A stretch of 64,000 nt of DNA from Neptunomonas marina (GTDB lineage: Bacteria; Pseudomonadota; Gammaproteobacteria; Pseudomonadales; Balneatricaceae), in assembly GCF_004005935.1 (NCBI RefSeq), contig NZ_SACQ01000005.1, positions 278,836-342,835 of the forward strand, written 5' to 3'. Shown here piece by piece: positions 19,273-27,593 of this stretch (its first letter is position 1; each line of letters opens with the position of its first letter). The translations under genes were made by a program, and so were the position numbers. The notes beneath the pieces were generated by a model. The model saw nothing but the letters and a program-made list of their open reading frames with translations. It was not told where the DNA came from and made no database searches.

Positions 19273-19797
19273 TTACTCTCCACGAAACAGTAAAACAACA
19301 TCACGATACAAGCGGGACAGCACAGCCAACCCAAGTAACCCGAACGTTACCGGGATAACGCCTTTCATCGCCCATAGGTAAGGTAAGCCTGAAGGGGATT
19401 CCGAGCTCTCGTTTATGCGATATGACTCATAGAAGAAATCAAGGCTGTGTAGGAAGATAATCACCACGAATGGTAAGACCAATATCAGAATGCCGAGTAT
19501 TTCAATAATATGTTTTGTTTTGGCGCGGAAGTGTGAATAGAACAGATCAACGCGAATATGGGAGTTAGTGGTCTGCGCATAGGATAGGCCAAACATGACC
19601 CCAATTGCGTACAGATGCCATTGTAGCTCTTCCAGAGCAACTAAGCCGTTTGAAAATCCTTTACGCAGGATAACCTGCAAAATAATAACCAGTACTAACA
19701 GTACATAGCACCAAGCGACTGTCACACCGATACGCTGGATAAAGCGATCTATCATGTCAGACAGGGGTACTGAGGGAAGGGATTCATTCTCAGTCAC
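19273..19797 (-). CDS. dctQ: TRAP transporter small permease subunit (DctQ)
   Basis: 174 residues with four hydrophobic spans and the DctQ hallmark EELQWHLYAIGVMFGLSYA followed by HIRVDLFYSHF. It forms the permease with DctM. It follows dctP after a 79-base gap holding a strong terminator, so dctQM and the downstream genes should be expressed below the level of the binding protein. Confidence 0.94.
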   Translation of the reverse strand: MTENESLPSVPLSDMIDRFIQRIGVTVAWCYVLLVLVIILQVILRKGFSNGLVALEELQWHLYAIGVMFGLSYAQTTNSHIRVDLFYSHFRAKTKHIIEILGILILVLPFVVIIFLHSLDFFYESYRINESSESPSGLPYLWAMKGVIPVTFGLLGLAVLSRLYRDVVLLFRGE

Positions 19798-19824
19798 GTG
19801 AACTACCTACGTTATTTCTTATGA

Positions 19825-19860
19825 TAAAAAGGCAGATCACCCGAGTGAGTGACCTGCCTT
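19825..19860 (-). terminator. Rho-independent terminator/attenuator between dctP and dctQ
   Basis: On the reverse strand a 12-base-pair stem (AAGGCAGGTCAC with GTGATCTGCCTT, one G-U pair) is followed by TTTTTAT. It sits 16 bases past the dctP stop and before dctQ. Its likely effect is to let most transcripts stop after the abundant solute receptor. Confidence 0.85.
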
Positions 19861-19876
19861 GGAGGGTGCTATTAAA

Positions 19877-20938
19877 TTAGCGAGTGCGAGGCAGGAATGC
19901 GTTAGATTCCCATAGGTCGTAACCCTTACGGAACTCGCTCATGTCATCCCATACTTTCTTGAAGAATGGATCTGCTGCGGATTTCTCTGCGGCTACTTCA
20001 TCCCACGCGCTACGGAATGTGTTTAGCATCTCGTCATTCCAGTAACGGATCTCAACACCGCTCTCTTTCGCTTTCTGCATCACAGGGAACTGCATCGCTT
20101 CACCTTCCGCAATAGCGTTGGTCATAGAAGCTTTACAGGTGTTTTCCACGATAGCTTGCTGGCCTTTAGACATTTTGCCCCAAGTATCTTTGTTCACTAG
20201 CAGTTCGAAGATAGTCGCTTGCTGGTGCCAGCCTGGGAAGTAGTTGTACTTAACAATCTTCTGGAAGCCCAGACGTTGGTCGATGGCTGGCTGAGAGAAC
20301 TCAGATGCGTCGATCGCGCCTTTCTCTAGGGCACCAAAGATTTCACCACCCGGTAGCTGAGTCGTAGAAACACCCAGTTTCTCCATTACTGATGCGCCCA
20401 GACCGAAGAAACGCATGTTCAAACCTTTCAGGTCTTCTGGTTTCTCGATTGGCTTTTTGAACCAGCCTGATGTTTCTGGAGAAATGATTGCACACGGAAT
20501 AACTTTTACGTTGTAACCGTTGCTGTCGTACATCTCTTGATACAGTTTTAGACCGTTGCCGTAGTACATCCATGCCATGTACTCACCTGCTTCTGGACCA
20601 AATGGAACAGCAGAGAACAGTGCTGCAGCTGGCATTTTACCCTGCCAGTAACCTGCTGTTGCGTAACCTGAGTTCACTTTGCCTGAAGAAACTGCACCTA
20701 AGATCTCTTTCGGGCTAACCAGCTTGCCTGGCTCGTATACTTTCATCTTCAGGGAGCCATCAGAAACAAGCTTCAGTTGGTCTGCAACCCAAACGATAGG
20801 CGTGCCTAGTGCAGGAAGGTGTGAACCAAACGCGATAGGTGTTTTAAGTAGAACGTTCTTCGCAAGGGCTGGTGTCGCGGAAGCTGCAGCTGCAGCTAGG
20901 ATAGTCGCAGAGATCACAGTTTTAGTGAACTTTTTCAT
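19877..20938 (-). CDS. dctP: TRAP transporter periplasmic solute-binding protein (DctP family)
   Basis: 353-residue exported receptor with a signal peptide ending ATPALA at residue 26. The body has the DctP/TakP-type features: PKEILGAVSSGKVNSGYATAGYWQGK, GLNMRFFGLGASVMEKLG and LPGGEIFGALEKGAIDASEFSQPA. The last resembles the 2-oxo acid and lactate-binding branch (TakP, the Thermus calcium-lactate receptor) as I remember it. With dld and pdhR next to it, lactate or pyruvate is the best guess for the ligand. An AGGATGAG binding site precedes the ATG. Confidence 0.92.
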   Translation of the reverse strand: MKKFTKTVISATILAAAAASATPALAKNVLLKTPIAFGSHLPALGTPIVWVADQLKLVSDGSLKMKVYEPGKLVSPKEILGAVSSGKVNSGYATAGYWQGKMPAAALFSAVPFGPEAGEYMAWMYYGNGLKLYQEMYDSNGYNVKVIPCAIISPETSGWFKKPIEKPEDLKGLNMRFFGLGASVMEKLGVSTTQLPGGEIFGALEKGAIDASEFSQPAIDQRLGFQKIVKYNYFPGWHQQATIFELLVNKDTWGKMSKGQQAIVENTCKASMTNAIAEGEAMQFPVMQKAKESGVEIRYWNDEMLNTFRSAWDEVAAEKSAADPFFKKVWDDMSEFRKGYDLWESNAFLPRTR

Positions 20939-20991
20939 GTCTCATCCTCAATGACGTTTTTGTTTTTGTAATGAATCTATCGGGGTCAAAT

Positions 20992-21007
20992 ATCTACTTG
21001 AGTAGAT
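20992..21007. promoter_or_regulatory. Inverted repeat in the dctP leader region
   Basis: Perfect palindrome with 7-base arms ATCTACT and AGTAGAT around TG, 54 bases upstream of the dctP start. It may be a second operator for the TRAP operon. Its half-site AGTAG echoes the TAGT half-sites in front of aceE, but the orientation is reversed, so the same protein need not bind. Confidence 0.4.
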
Positions 21008-21027
21008 CTTACACCGAATGACTTGAA

Positions 21028-21046
21028 AAATTGGTATTACCAATTT
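21028..21046. promoter_or_regulatory. PdhR/FCD-type operator upstream of the TRAP-dld operon
   Basis: Perfect palindrome AAATTGGT-ATT-ACCAATTT. It matches the E. coli PdhR box (ATTGGTNNNACCAAT) and the general GntR/FCD pattern TNGTNNNACNA. It lies 90 bases upstream of dctP in the 376-base divergent region shared with pdhR. The rest of that gap is AT-rich and shows short repeats of TCAATTG but no gene and no promoter I would defend. Confidence 0.8.
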
Positions 21047-21314
21047 ACCATCAATTGAACTGGTACTGTATTTATTTTGTTCAGAGCTTGTCAATAATTT
21101 TTTCGTCAATTGTCGGGTCTGTGACGCTGAATAAACCAGCTGCCCATGCTGACGTTGTTACGGGTGCAACAGCCGAGAGAGCGTTGCTTGTGAGGTTTGC
21201 TTGTTATTTTTCTGACACTCACGTCAACTTCAGTGTAGTGCAAAAAAGCAGAGCCCTAAATGTTGTTTAGTTAAAAATTTGTTGCACTTGTGCATCTTGG
21301 TTGGATTGATTGAA

Positions 21315-22076
21315 ATGAGTTATCAGCGTGTAAAACAACCGAAAATCTCTGATGTTATCGTTGAGCGTATGGAAGAGATGATCTTGGAAGGGACTCTAAA
21401 GCCTGGGCAGCGTTTGCCACCTGAGCGGGAGTTAGCGAAGCAGTTTGAAGTGTCGCGTCCTTCATTGCGCGAAGCTGTGCAGAAACTCGCTGCAAAAGGG
21501 TTGGTTTACAGTCGCCAAGGTGGCGGTACTTACGTTTCGGAGGAGTTGGGAGATTCGTTCAAGGACCCTTTGCTGGAGCTTTTTAAGACGCATCCTGAAG
21601 CGCAATATGACCTACTAGAGTTCCGTCATGCGCTCGAGGGGGTAACTGCCTATTATGCAGCGCTGCGCTCGACGAAAGCTGATAAGGAAGCTATCAAAGC
21701 GAGCTACGCTACACTGCAAGAGTGTCACGATAAGAAAGAGTTTCTTAAAGAGGTTGAGGCTGACGTGGATTTCCATCTCACGATTGCTGCTTCGACCCAC
21801 AATATGGTGCTACTCCATATGATGCGTGCTCTGTTTAGCCTACTGCGCCAACATATCGGTGATAACCTGCAGAATATCTATCCAAAGCCAGGATATCGAC
21901 AGAAGATTCACGATCAACACTATAAGTTGATGGAAGCCATTTTTTCCGGAAAACCTGAAGCAGCCCAGCGCGCTGCGCACGATCATTTAGCTTATGTTGA
22001 GGATGCGTTGTTAGAGCAGGGTAAAGAGAATACACGTCTGGAAAGGGCGTTGCGTCGATCGAATATTGCGCCATAA
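21315..22076 (+). CDS. pdhR: GntR/FCD-family regulator, PdhR (pyruvate dehydrogenase repressor)
   Basis: 253 residues. An N-terminal winged helix (LKPGQRLPPERELAKQFEVSRPSLREAVQKLAAKGLV) is followed by an FCD ligand-binding domain with the metal/carboxylate residues in EFRHALEG, DVDFHLTIAAS and HDQHYKLMEAI. The opening MSYQRVKQPKISDVI closely follows E. coli PdhR. I start at the ATG at 21315; a TTG 36 bases upstream is in frame but gives non-family residues. It lies before aceE and divergent from the TRAP-dld operon, so pyruvate-responsive control of both is expected. LldR is the closest alternative name. Confidence 0.93.
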   Translation: MSYQRVKQPKISDVIVERMEEMILEGTLKPGQRLPPERELAKQFEVSRPSLREAVQKLAAKGLVYSRQGGGTYVSEELGDSFKDPLLELFKTHPEAQYDLLEFRHALEGVTAYYAALRSTKADKEAIKASYATLQECHDKKEFLKEVEADVDFHLTIAASTHNMVLLHMMRALFSLLRQHIGDNLQNIYPKPGYRQKIHDQHYKLMEAIFSGKPEAAQRAAHDHLAYVEDALLEQGKENTRLERALRRSNIAP

Positions 22077-22077
22077 A

Positions 22078-22101
22078 TTGTAGTTTTTTGCAAAACTACA
22101 A
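22078..22101. promoter_or_regulatory. Inverted repeat just after pdhR
   Basis: Perfect 10-base arms TTGTAGTTTT and its complement around TTGC, starting 2 bases past the pdhR stop. It could act as a weak AT-rich terminator (reading into AAATGC, no U-run) or as an auxiliary regulator site, since the arm begins with the same TTGTAGT as the operator at 22165. Confidence 0.45.
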
Positions 22102-22146
22102 AATGCTCTAAGATTCAGTGGTTGCGGCATTTTTGAGCAATTAATC

Positions 22147-22175
22147 TAGACAGTATTTGTTCATTTTTGTAGTAT
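22147..22175 (+). promoter_or_regulatory. Putative aceE promoter
   Basis: TAGACA at 22147-22152 (5 of 6 to the -35 consensus) and TAGTAT at 22170-22175 (4 of 6 to the -10) are 17 bases apart. The -10 lies inside the palindrome at 22165-22185, a layout expected for a repressor that blocks RNA polymerase. The leader would be about 120 bases. Confidence 0.5.
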
Positions 22176-22185
22176 TACTACAAAA
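22165..22185. promoter_or_regulatory. FCD-type operator over the aceE -10 box
   Basis: Perfect palindrome: arms TTTTGTAGT and ACTACAAAA around ATT. The core TAGT-ATT-ACTA fits the GntR/FCD consensus TNGTNNNACNA but differs from the TTGGT type in front of dctP. A further spaced pair, AACTACA at 22188-22194 and TGTAGTT at 22209-22215, lies just downstream and may extend the binding region. Confidence 0.65.
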
Positions 22186-22301
22186 TTAACTACAAGAAGA
22201 GATAGGCGTGTAGTTTGTGCTGAAGCTCTCATAGAAACCTTATTAAAGGTTCCATAAAACCTAAGGGATAGTGCTTAACAAGCATACGTGGAGAAGGCAA
22301 A

Positions 22302-24962
22302 GTGCTAGATAAAACAGTTGAAGATGTAGATCCAATTGAAACTCAAGAGTGGATGGATGCTTTAGAATCTGTTGCCAAAAGCGACGGTGATGAGCGCGCC
22401 CGCTTCCTTTTAGCTCAGCTTGGCCGCAAAGCATCAGATATCGGCATCGATGCAGGTTGCTCGCTAACAACACCTTATCGCAATACTATCGCGCCTAAAG
22501 ACGAAGCGCGTATGCCTGGCGATCTGTTTATGGAGCGTCGCATTCGTTCATTCATTCGTTGGAACGCGATGGCAATGGTTATGCGTGCCAATGACAACGA
22601 TGACGGCCTTGGTGGGCATATCTCGAGCTTCTCCTCTTCGGCGACGCTTTACGATATCGGTTTTAACTATTTCTTCCGTGGTAATGAAGGCGGCCAAGAA
22701 TCAGATATGGTGTTCTTCCAAGGCCATATCTCGCCAGGCATCTACTCTCGCGCCTACTTAGAAGGTCGTTTGACAGAAGAGCAGATGGATAACTTCCGTC
22801 GCGAAGTTGATGGCAATGGTTTGTCGTCTTATCCACACCCTTGGTTGATGCCGGACTTCTGGCAGTTCCCGACGGTTTCTATGGGTCTTGGTCCAATTCA
22901 GGCGATCTACCAAGCTCACGTGATGCGTTACCTATCTGCACGTGACTTGATCAACCGTGGTGATCGTAAAGTATGGGCTTTCTTAGGTGATGGTGAGTGT
23001 GACGAGCCAGAATCTTTGGGCGCGATCGCGTTGGCGGGTCGTGAGCAGCTTGAGAACCTTGTATTCGTTATCAACTGTAACCTGCAGCGCTTGGACGGTC
23101 CGGTACGTGGTAACGGCAAAATCGTACAAGAGCTGGAAGGCGTATTCCGTGGAGCAGGCTGGAACGTCGTTAAATGCCTGTGGGGTCGTCACTGGGATCC
23201 ATTGTTCGAGAAAGACGAGCACGGCTTGCTACAGAAGCGTATGGACGAGGTTTGCGATGGTGAGTTGCAAAACTACAAAGCCAACGGTGGCGCTTACACG
23301 CGTGAACATTTCTTCGGTAAGTACCCAGAGCTACTCGAAATGGTTAAGGATATGTCCGATGACGACATTATGAACCTGAACCGCGGTGGTCACGATCCTT
23401 ACAAGGTTTATGCTGCCTACAACGCTGCTATGAACCATAAAGGCCAGCCGACTGTTATCTTGGCGCAAACCGTTAAAGGTTACGGTACAGGTAAGTCTGG
23501 TGAAGCGAAGAACGATACGCACTCTATGAAGAAGGTTGCGCTGGATGATCTGAAAGATTTCCGCGATCGCTTCAACATCCCGCTATCTGATGAGCAGTTG
23601 AAGGATGTGCCTTACTACCGTCCATCTCCTGATTCACCAGAGATGAAGTACATGTTCGAGCGCCGCGAGAAGTTGGGTGGTTTCTATCCCGTTCGCCGCA
23701 CCGAGTTTGAGCGTTTGGAAACACCAGCGCTGGAAGCGTTCTCTAACAACTTAAAAGGCAGTGGTAGCCGTGAGTTGTCAACCCAGATGTCTTTGAACCG
23801 CGTGCTGAGCTCGTTGGTTAAAGACAAGAATATGGGTGAGCGTGTTGTGCCGATTGTTCCTGACGAAGCACGTACGTTTGGTATGGAAGGTATGTTCCGC
23901 CAGCTCGGTATTTACTCTTCTGCGGGCCAGCGCTATGTGCCGCACGACTCAGACCAGATCATGTTCTACAAAGAGTCAAAAACAGGCCAAATCCTTGAAG
24001 AGGGTATCAACGAAGCGGGTGCGACGTCTGCTTGGATCGCGTGTGCTACCTCATACGCGAACAACAACTGCACTATGGTGCCGTTCTACATCTTCTACTC
24101 CATGTTTGGCTTCCAACGTGTCATGGACCTGATTTGGGCTGCTGGCGATATGCAAGCGCGTGGCTTCCTGATCGGTGCAACATCTGGCCGTACAACGCTG
24201 AACGGTGAAGGTTTGCAGCACCAAGATGGCCATTCTCAATTGATGGCACAAATGATTCCAAACTGTGTTTCCTACGATCCAACGTACGGCTATGAGCTGA
24301 CCGTGATCGTACAAGATGGTTTGCGTCGCATGTACAAAGAGGGCGAGAACCGCTTCTACTACATCACGACGATGAACGAAAACTACGCTCACCCAGAGAT
24401 GCCGCAAGGCGCTGAAGAGGGCATCATTAAAGGGATGTACCTTCTGGAAGAGGGTAAAGATGCTGAGCTTAAAGTTCAGTTGATGGGCTGCGGCACAATC
24501 CTACGTGAAGTGCGCGAAGCAGCTGTGATCCTGCGTGAAGAGTTTGGTATCGAATCCGACGTATGGAGCACAACATCGATCAATGAATTGCGTCGTGATG
24601 CTCAGGCTGCGGTGCGCCACAACATGCTGCATCCAGAAGCTGAGCAGCAGGTGCCGTACGTGACCGCATGCTTGCAAGATCGTCAAGGTCCAGTCATTGC
24701 GTCTACTGACTATATCCGTCTGTTTGCTGACCAGCTACGCGAATACATTCCGCACCGTTACAAAGTTCTGGGTACTGATGGTTACGGCCGCTCAGATACG
24801 CGTAACAAGTTGCGTGAATTCTTCGAAGTTAACCGTTACTACGTTGTTGTTGCTGCGCTTAAAGCGTTGCAGGAAGAGGGTAAGGTTGATGGCTCTGTCG
24901 TTGCTAAAGCCATTAAGAAGTTCAACATCAAGGCTGATCGTCCAGCACCGTGGACTGTTTAA
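22302..24962 (+). CDS. aceE: Pyruvate dehydrogenase E1 component, homodimeric type
   Basis: Thiamine diphosphate enzyme that decarboxylates pyruvate and reductively acetylates the lipoyl groups of AceF. At 886 residues it is one residue from E. coli AceE. The ThDP motif GDGECDEPES leads on to NCNLQRLDGPVRGN, the opening half carries GGHISSFSSSATLYDIGFNYF, and NGEGLQHQDGHS is also present. The start is GTG with AGAAGG upstream. It forms an operon with aceF; the E3 gene lpd is not in this window. Confidence 0.97.
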   Translation: MLDKTVEDVDPIETQEWMDALESVAKSDGDERARFLLAQLGRKASDIGIDAGCSLTTPYRNTIAPKDEARMPGDLFMERRIRSFIRWNAMAMVMRANDNDDGLGGHISSFSSSATLYDIGFNYFFRGNEGGQESDMVFFQGHISPGIYSRAYLEGRLTEEQMDNFRREVDGNGLSSYPHPWLMPDFWQFPTVSMGLGPIQAIYQAHVMRYLSARDLINRGDRKVWAFLGDGECDEPESLGAIALAGREQLENLVFVINCNLQRLDGPVRGNGKIVQELEGVFRGAGWNVVKCLWGRHWDPLFEKDEHGLLQKRMDEVCDGELQNYKANGGAYTREHFFGKYPELLEMVKDMSDDDIMNLNRGGHDPYKVYAAYNAAMNHKGQPTVILAQTVKGYGTGKSGEAKNDTHSMKKVALDDLKDFRDRFNIPLSDEQLKDVPYYRPSPDSPEMKYMFERREKLGGFYPVRRTEFERLETPALEAFSNNLKGSGSRELSTQMSLNRVLSSLVKDKNMGERVVPIVPDEARTFGMEGMFRQLGIYSSAGQRYVPHDSDQIMFYKESKTGQILEEGINEAGATSAWIACATSYANNNCTMVPFYIFYSMFGFQRVMDLIWAAGDMQARGFLIGATSGRTTLNGEGLQHQDGHSQLMAQMIPNCVSYDPTYGYELTVIVQDGLRRMYKEGENRFYYITTMNENYAHPEMPQGAEEGIIKGMYLLEEGKDAELKVQLMGCGTILREVREAAVILREEFGIESDVWSTTSINELRRDAQAAVRHNMLHPEAEQQVPYVTACLQDRQGPVIASTDYIRLFADQLREYIPHRYKVLGTDGYGRSDTRNKLREFFEVNRYYVVVAALKALQEEGKVDGSVVAKAIKKFNIKADRPAPWTV

Positions 24963-25010
24963 GTCCGGTTTGAACTGACTATTGGCAAAGGATAAGTAGA
25001 GGACATTATT

Positions 25011-26942
25011 GTGAGTAAAGTCACCATTACAGTTCCAGATTTAAGCGGCGCAGAAGACGTAGATGTTGTAGAAGTGCTGGTTGCTCCGGGTGATTCAGTT
25101 GCTGAAGGCGATAGCCTGATCGCGCTGGAGACGGATAAAGCATCGATGGAAGTACCTGCTGAGCAAAGCGGTACTGTTGTCGAAATTTTGATTAAAGAGG
25201 GTGACACCTGCAACGAAGGTGATGCCATTTTAGTACTAGAAGCAGGTGAAGCCGCAGCGGCTGCTCCGGCAGCGGAACCGGCACCTGTTGCTGAAGCAGC
25301 GCCAGCGCCTGTGGCTGCCGCCGCGCCACAAGCTGCAACCTCTGTTGAAGAGGTACGTGTACCAGATTTGAGCGGTGCAACGGATGTTGACGTGATCGAA
25401 GTGCTTGTCAAAGCCGGTGATAGCGTGGCAGAGGGCGACAGCCTTATCGCGCTGGAAACAGATAAAGCGTCAATGGAAGTACCATCACCACTTGAGGGTG
25501 TTGTTGAAAGTGTTGCGATTGCAGAAGGTAGTACCTGCAATGAAGGCGATCTCGTATTAACACTGCGTGTTGGCGGTGCGACAGAAGCGGCAGCGCCACA
25601 AGCAGTGGCTGAAGCTGCACCGGTTGCGCCGCAAGTTGCAGAACAACCAGCGGCTAGCGGCGGCGCACAGGACGTTGCTGTACCAGATTTGAGCGGTGCA
25701 ACAGACGTTGACGTAATCGAGGTGATGGTCAAAGTCGGTGATGAGATTGCTGAAGGTGATAGCCTGATTGCGCTAGAGACTGATAAGGCGTCTATGGAAG
25801 TGCCTTCTCCAGCGTCTGGTGTTGTTGCAGCAGTTAGTATTCAAGAGGGCGCAACTTGTAATGAAGGCGACCTTATTCTAACGCTAGAAGTTGCTGGTGC
25901 TGCACCTGCACCTGCTCCTGCTCCTGCTCCGCAAGCAGAGGCACCTGTCGCTAAGCCAAGTGCGCCCGCGCAACCTGCACCGAGCGCGCCTGCGGTACAA
26001 GATGTTGTCGCACTGGAGAAGAAAAACCGTCAGGTTCATGCTGGCCCAGCGGTACGTGCCGTGGCACGTGAGTTTGGTGTCGATCTGACGTTGGTTGCGG
26101 GTACAGGCCGTAAAGGTCGAATCCTCAAAGAAGACGTGCAGGCATACGTAAAAGGCGCATTGAAGCAACTCGCTGAGCAGCCAAAGCAAACCGCCGCTGT
26201 TGGCTCTGGTATCCCTGCGATTCCAGAAGTGGACTTCAGCAAGTTTGGTGAAGTTGAAGTTGAGAAGCTCAGTAAAATTGCCAAAGTGACACGCGACAAT
26301 ATGGCGCGCTGCTGGTTGAATATCCCGCACGTTACGCAGTTTGACGAGGCGGATATCACTGAGCTGGAAGCGTTCCGTAAGTCGATGAAAGAGGAAGCGT
26401 TGAAAGAGGGCGTCAAGCTTACGCCGCTGCCGTTTATGATCAAGGCAGTTGCCAAAGCGTTGGTGGCAAATCCTAAGTTCAACGCGTCTTTACACGCTGA
26501 TGGCGAGCACTTGGTCTTCAAGAAATACGTCAACATCGGTATTGCGGTCGATACACCAAACGGCCTTATGGTTCCGGTTATCAAAGATGCAGATAAGAAG
26601 ACGATCTACGAACTATCTAAAGAGGCGCTTGAGCTGGCAGGCAAAGCTAAAGATCGCAAGTTGAAGCCGAACGAAATGCAAGGTGCATGCTTCACGATCT
26701 CAAGCCTCGGTGGTATCGGTGGTACAGGCTTCACGCCAATCGTTAACGCGCCGGAAGTCGGTATCTTGGGTATCTCCAAAGCTGACATCAAGCCGCGCTG
26801 GAATGGTAAAGAGTTCGAACCACGTACGATGTTACCGCTGTGCCTATCTTATGATCACCGCGCAATCAATGGTGGTGATGCTGGCCGCTTCTTGACGTAC
26901 GTTAACGCGTTGTTGAGCGATATTCGCCGCTTGACGCTGTAA
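25011..26942 (+). CDS. aceF: Pyruvate dehydrogenase E2, dihydrolipoamide acetyltransferase
   Basis: 643-residue core of the pyruvate dehydrogenase complex. Three lipoyl domains are present, each with ETDKASMEVP; the lipoylated lysines should be Lys43, Lys152 and Lys259. They are joined by Ala/Pro-rich swinging linkers. The E1/E3-binding domain follows near residue 340 (VHAGPAVRAVAREFGVDL), then the acetyltransferase domain ending with DHRAINGGDAGRF, whose His is catalytic. The Asn in place of Asp in that motif also occurs in Azotobacter E2. The start is GTG. A strong terminator closes the operon. Confidence 0.97.
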   Translation: MSKVTITVPDLSGAEDVDVVEVLVAPGDSVAEGDSLIALETDKASMEVPAEQSGTVVEILIKEGDTCNEGDAILVLEAGEAAAAAPAAEPAPVAEAAPAPVAAAAPQAATSVEEVRVPDLSGATDVDVIEVLVKAGDSVAEGDSLIALETDKASMEVPSPLEGVVESVAIAEGSTCNEGDLVLTLRVGGATEAAAPQAVAEAAPVAPQVAEQPAASGGAQDVAVPDLSGATDVDVIEVMVKVGDEIAEGDSLIALETDKASMEVPSPASGVVAAVSIQEGATCNEGDLILTLEVAGAAPAPAPAPAPQAEAPVAKPSAPAQPAPSAPAVQDVVALEKKNRQVHAGPAVRAVAREFGVDLTLVAGTGRKGRILKEDVQAYVKGALKQLAEQPKQTAAVGSGIPAIPEVDFSKFGEVEVEKLSKIAKVTRDNMARCWLNIPHVTQFDEADITELEAFRKSMKEEALKEGVKLTPLPFMIKAVAKALVANPKFNASLHADGEHLVFKKYVNIGIAVDTPNGLMVPVIKDADKKTIYELSKEALELAGKAKDRKLKPNEMQGACFTISSLGGIGGTGFTPIVNAPEVGILGISKADIKPRWNGKEFEPRTMLPLCLSYDHRAINGGDAGRFLTYVNALLSDIRRLTL

Positions 26943-26979
26943 GCGCGTCCAATACTTTTTAAGCAAGTCCCTTGGCTCA

Positions 26980-27008
26980 CGGGGTTCCTTTGGAACCCCG
27001 TTTTTTAT
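26980..27008 (+). terminator. Rho-independent terminator after aceF
   Basis: Perfect 10-base-pair stem ACGGGGTTCC / GGAACCCCGT with a TTT loop and a following run of six T. It ends just before the convergent YebB-like gene. Confidence 0.92.
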
Positions 27009-27010
27009 GC

Positions 27011-27589
27011 CTAATGATTAAAGATTGGCAGTAGGCGTGGGTCTTTCAACAGGCTCTCTGGTGTTATGGTGCGCCGTTTCCAAGGAATAAAGCCCAGATA
27101 CCAGCAGCGCCAGAAGCCCACATTGGCTTGTGGGTTTTTCGTGATCAGCTGTTCCAGCGTTTCCACCTCTCCAAGCTTGATACCCAAGGCGCTCTCGAGC
27201 ACCAATGCGGTGAACTTTGAGCAGAACATGCGTTTGTCGTCATAGTTGAAACCTAAGTGATACCACTTTCCAAGGTGTGACTGCACAGCTTGCTTCAATG
27301 CGCTTAATTGAGTGTCGGATATGCCCTTGTTGAATCGGTGGACAGCGATACGTCCACTCTTTGCGCGTGCGATGAACTTATCTAGCGGCGTTATACGCAC
27401 CTTGGGTATTGCGCTCTCGGCAACGTACCAGCGGCCGTGCTGTTGAATGGCAACGCCAACGTGAGAACACCAACTTCCCGTGCCTTGGGCCACTTGCCGA
27501 TAGAGAAAGCTATCGATCGCGATGAATAGGAGATCTCCCTCCTTTAAGTGCTCTGTGACAGCGGTACTGATAAGGTCGGTCTTGTTCAT
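27011..27589 (-). CDS. YiiX/YebB-like NlpC/P60-superfamily cysteine hydrolase
   Basis: 192-residue protein of the permuted papain-like fold. The likely catalytic histidine is in SWCSHVGVAI and the cysteine in DKRMFCSKFTALVLE, the order expected for the permuted YiiX/YebB group. EGDLLFIAIDSFLYRQVA at the start also fits. No signal peptide is visible, so it is probably cytoplasmic or membrane-associated. The substrate is unknown (amide or thioester bonds of lipids or peptides in relatives). It appears as a single gene with its own leader. Confidence 0.82.
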   Translation of the reverse strand: MNKTDLISTAVTEHLKEGDLLFIAIDSFLYRQVAQGTGSWCSHVGVAIQQHGRWYVAESAIPKVRITPLDKFIARAKSGRIAVHRFNKGISDTQLSALKQAVQSHLGKWYHLGFNYDDKRMFCSKFTALVLESALGIKLGEVETLEQLITKNPQANVGFWRCWYLGFIPWKRRTITPESLLKDPRLLPIFNH

Positions 27590-27593
27590 TGGG

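Noticed and set aside
21088..21116. TTGTCA as -35 of a pdhR promoter
   Set aside because: No acceptable -10 lies 15-19 bases downstream, so I did not annotate a pdhR promoter.
24959..25732. Long minus-strand frame of 257 codons opposite aceF
   Set aside because: It is rich in Ser, Thr and Ala repeats because it mirrors the lipoyl repeats and Ala/Pro linkers; no domain is visible and it has no binding site.
25920..25990. Tandem short repeats (CTGCACCTGCTC-type) as a mobile or regulatory repeat
   Set aside because: They encode the Ala/Pro linker of AceF in frame and need no other explanation.
26820..26890. Loss of the AceF catalytic motif because of Asn in place of Asp
   Set aside because: The histidine is present and the Asn variant is also known from Azotobacter E2, so activity is expected.
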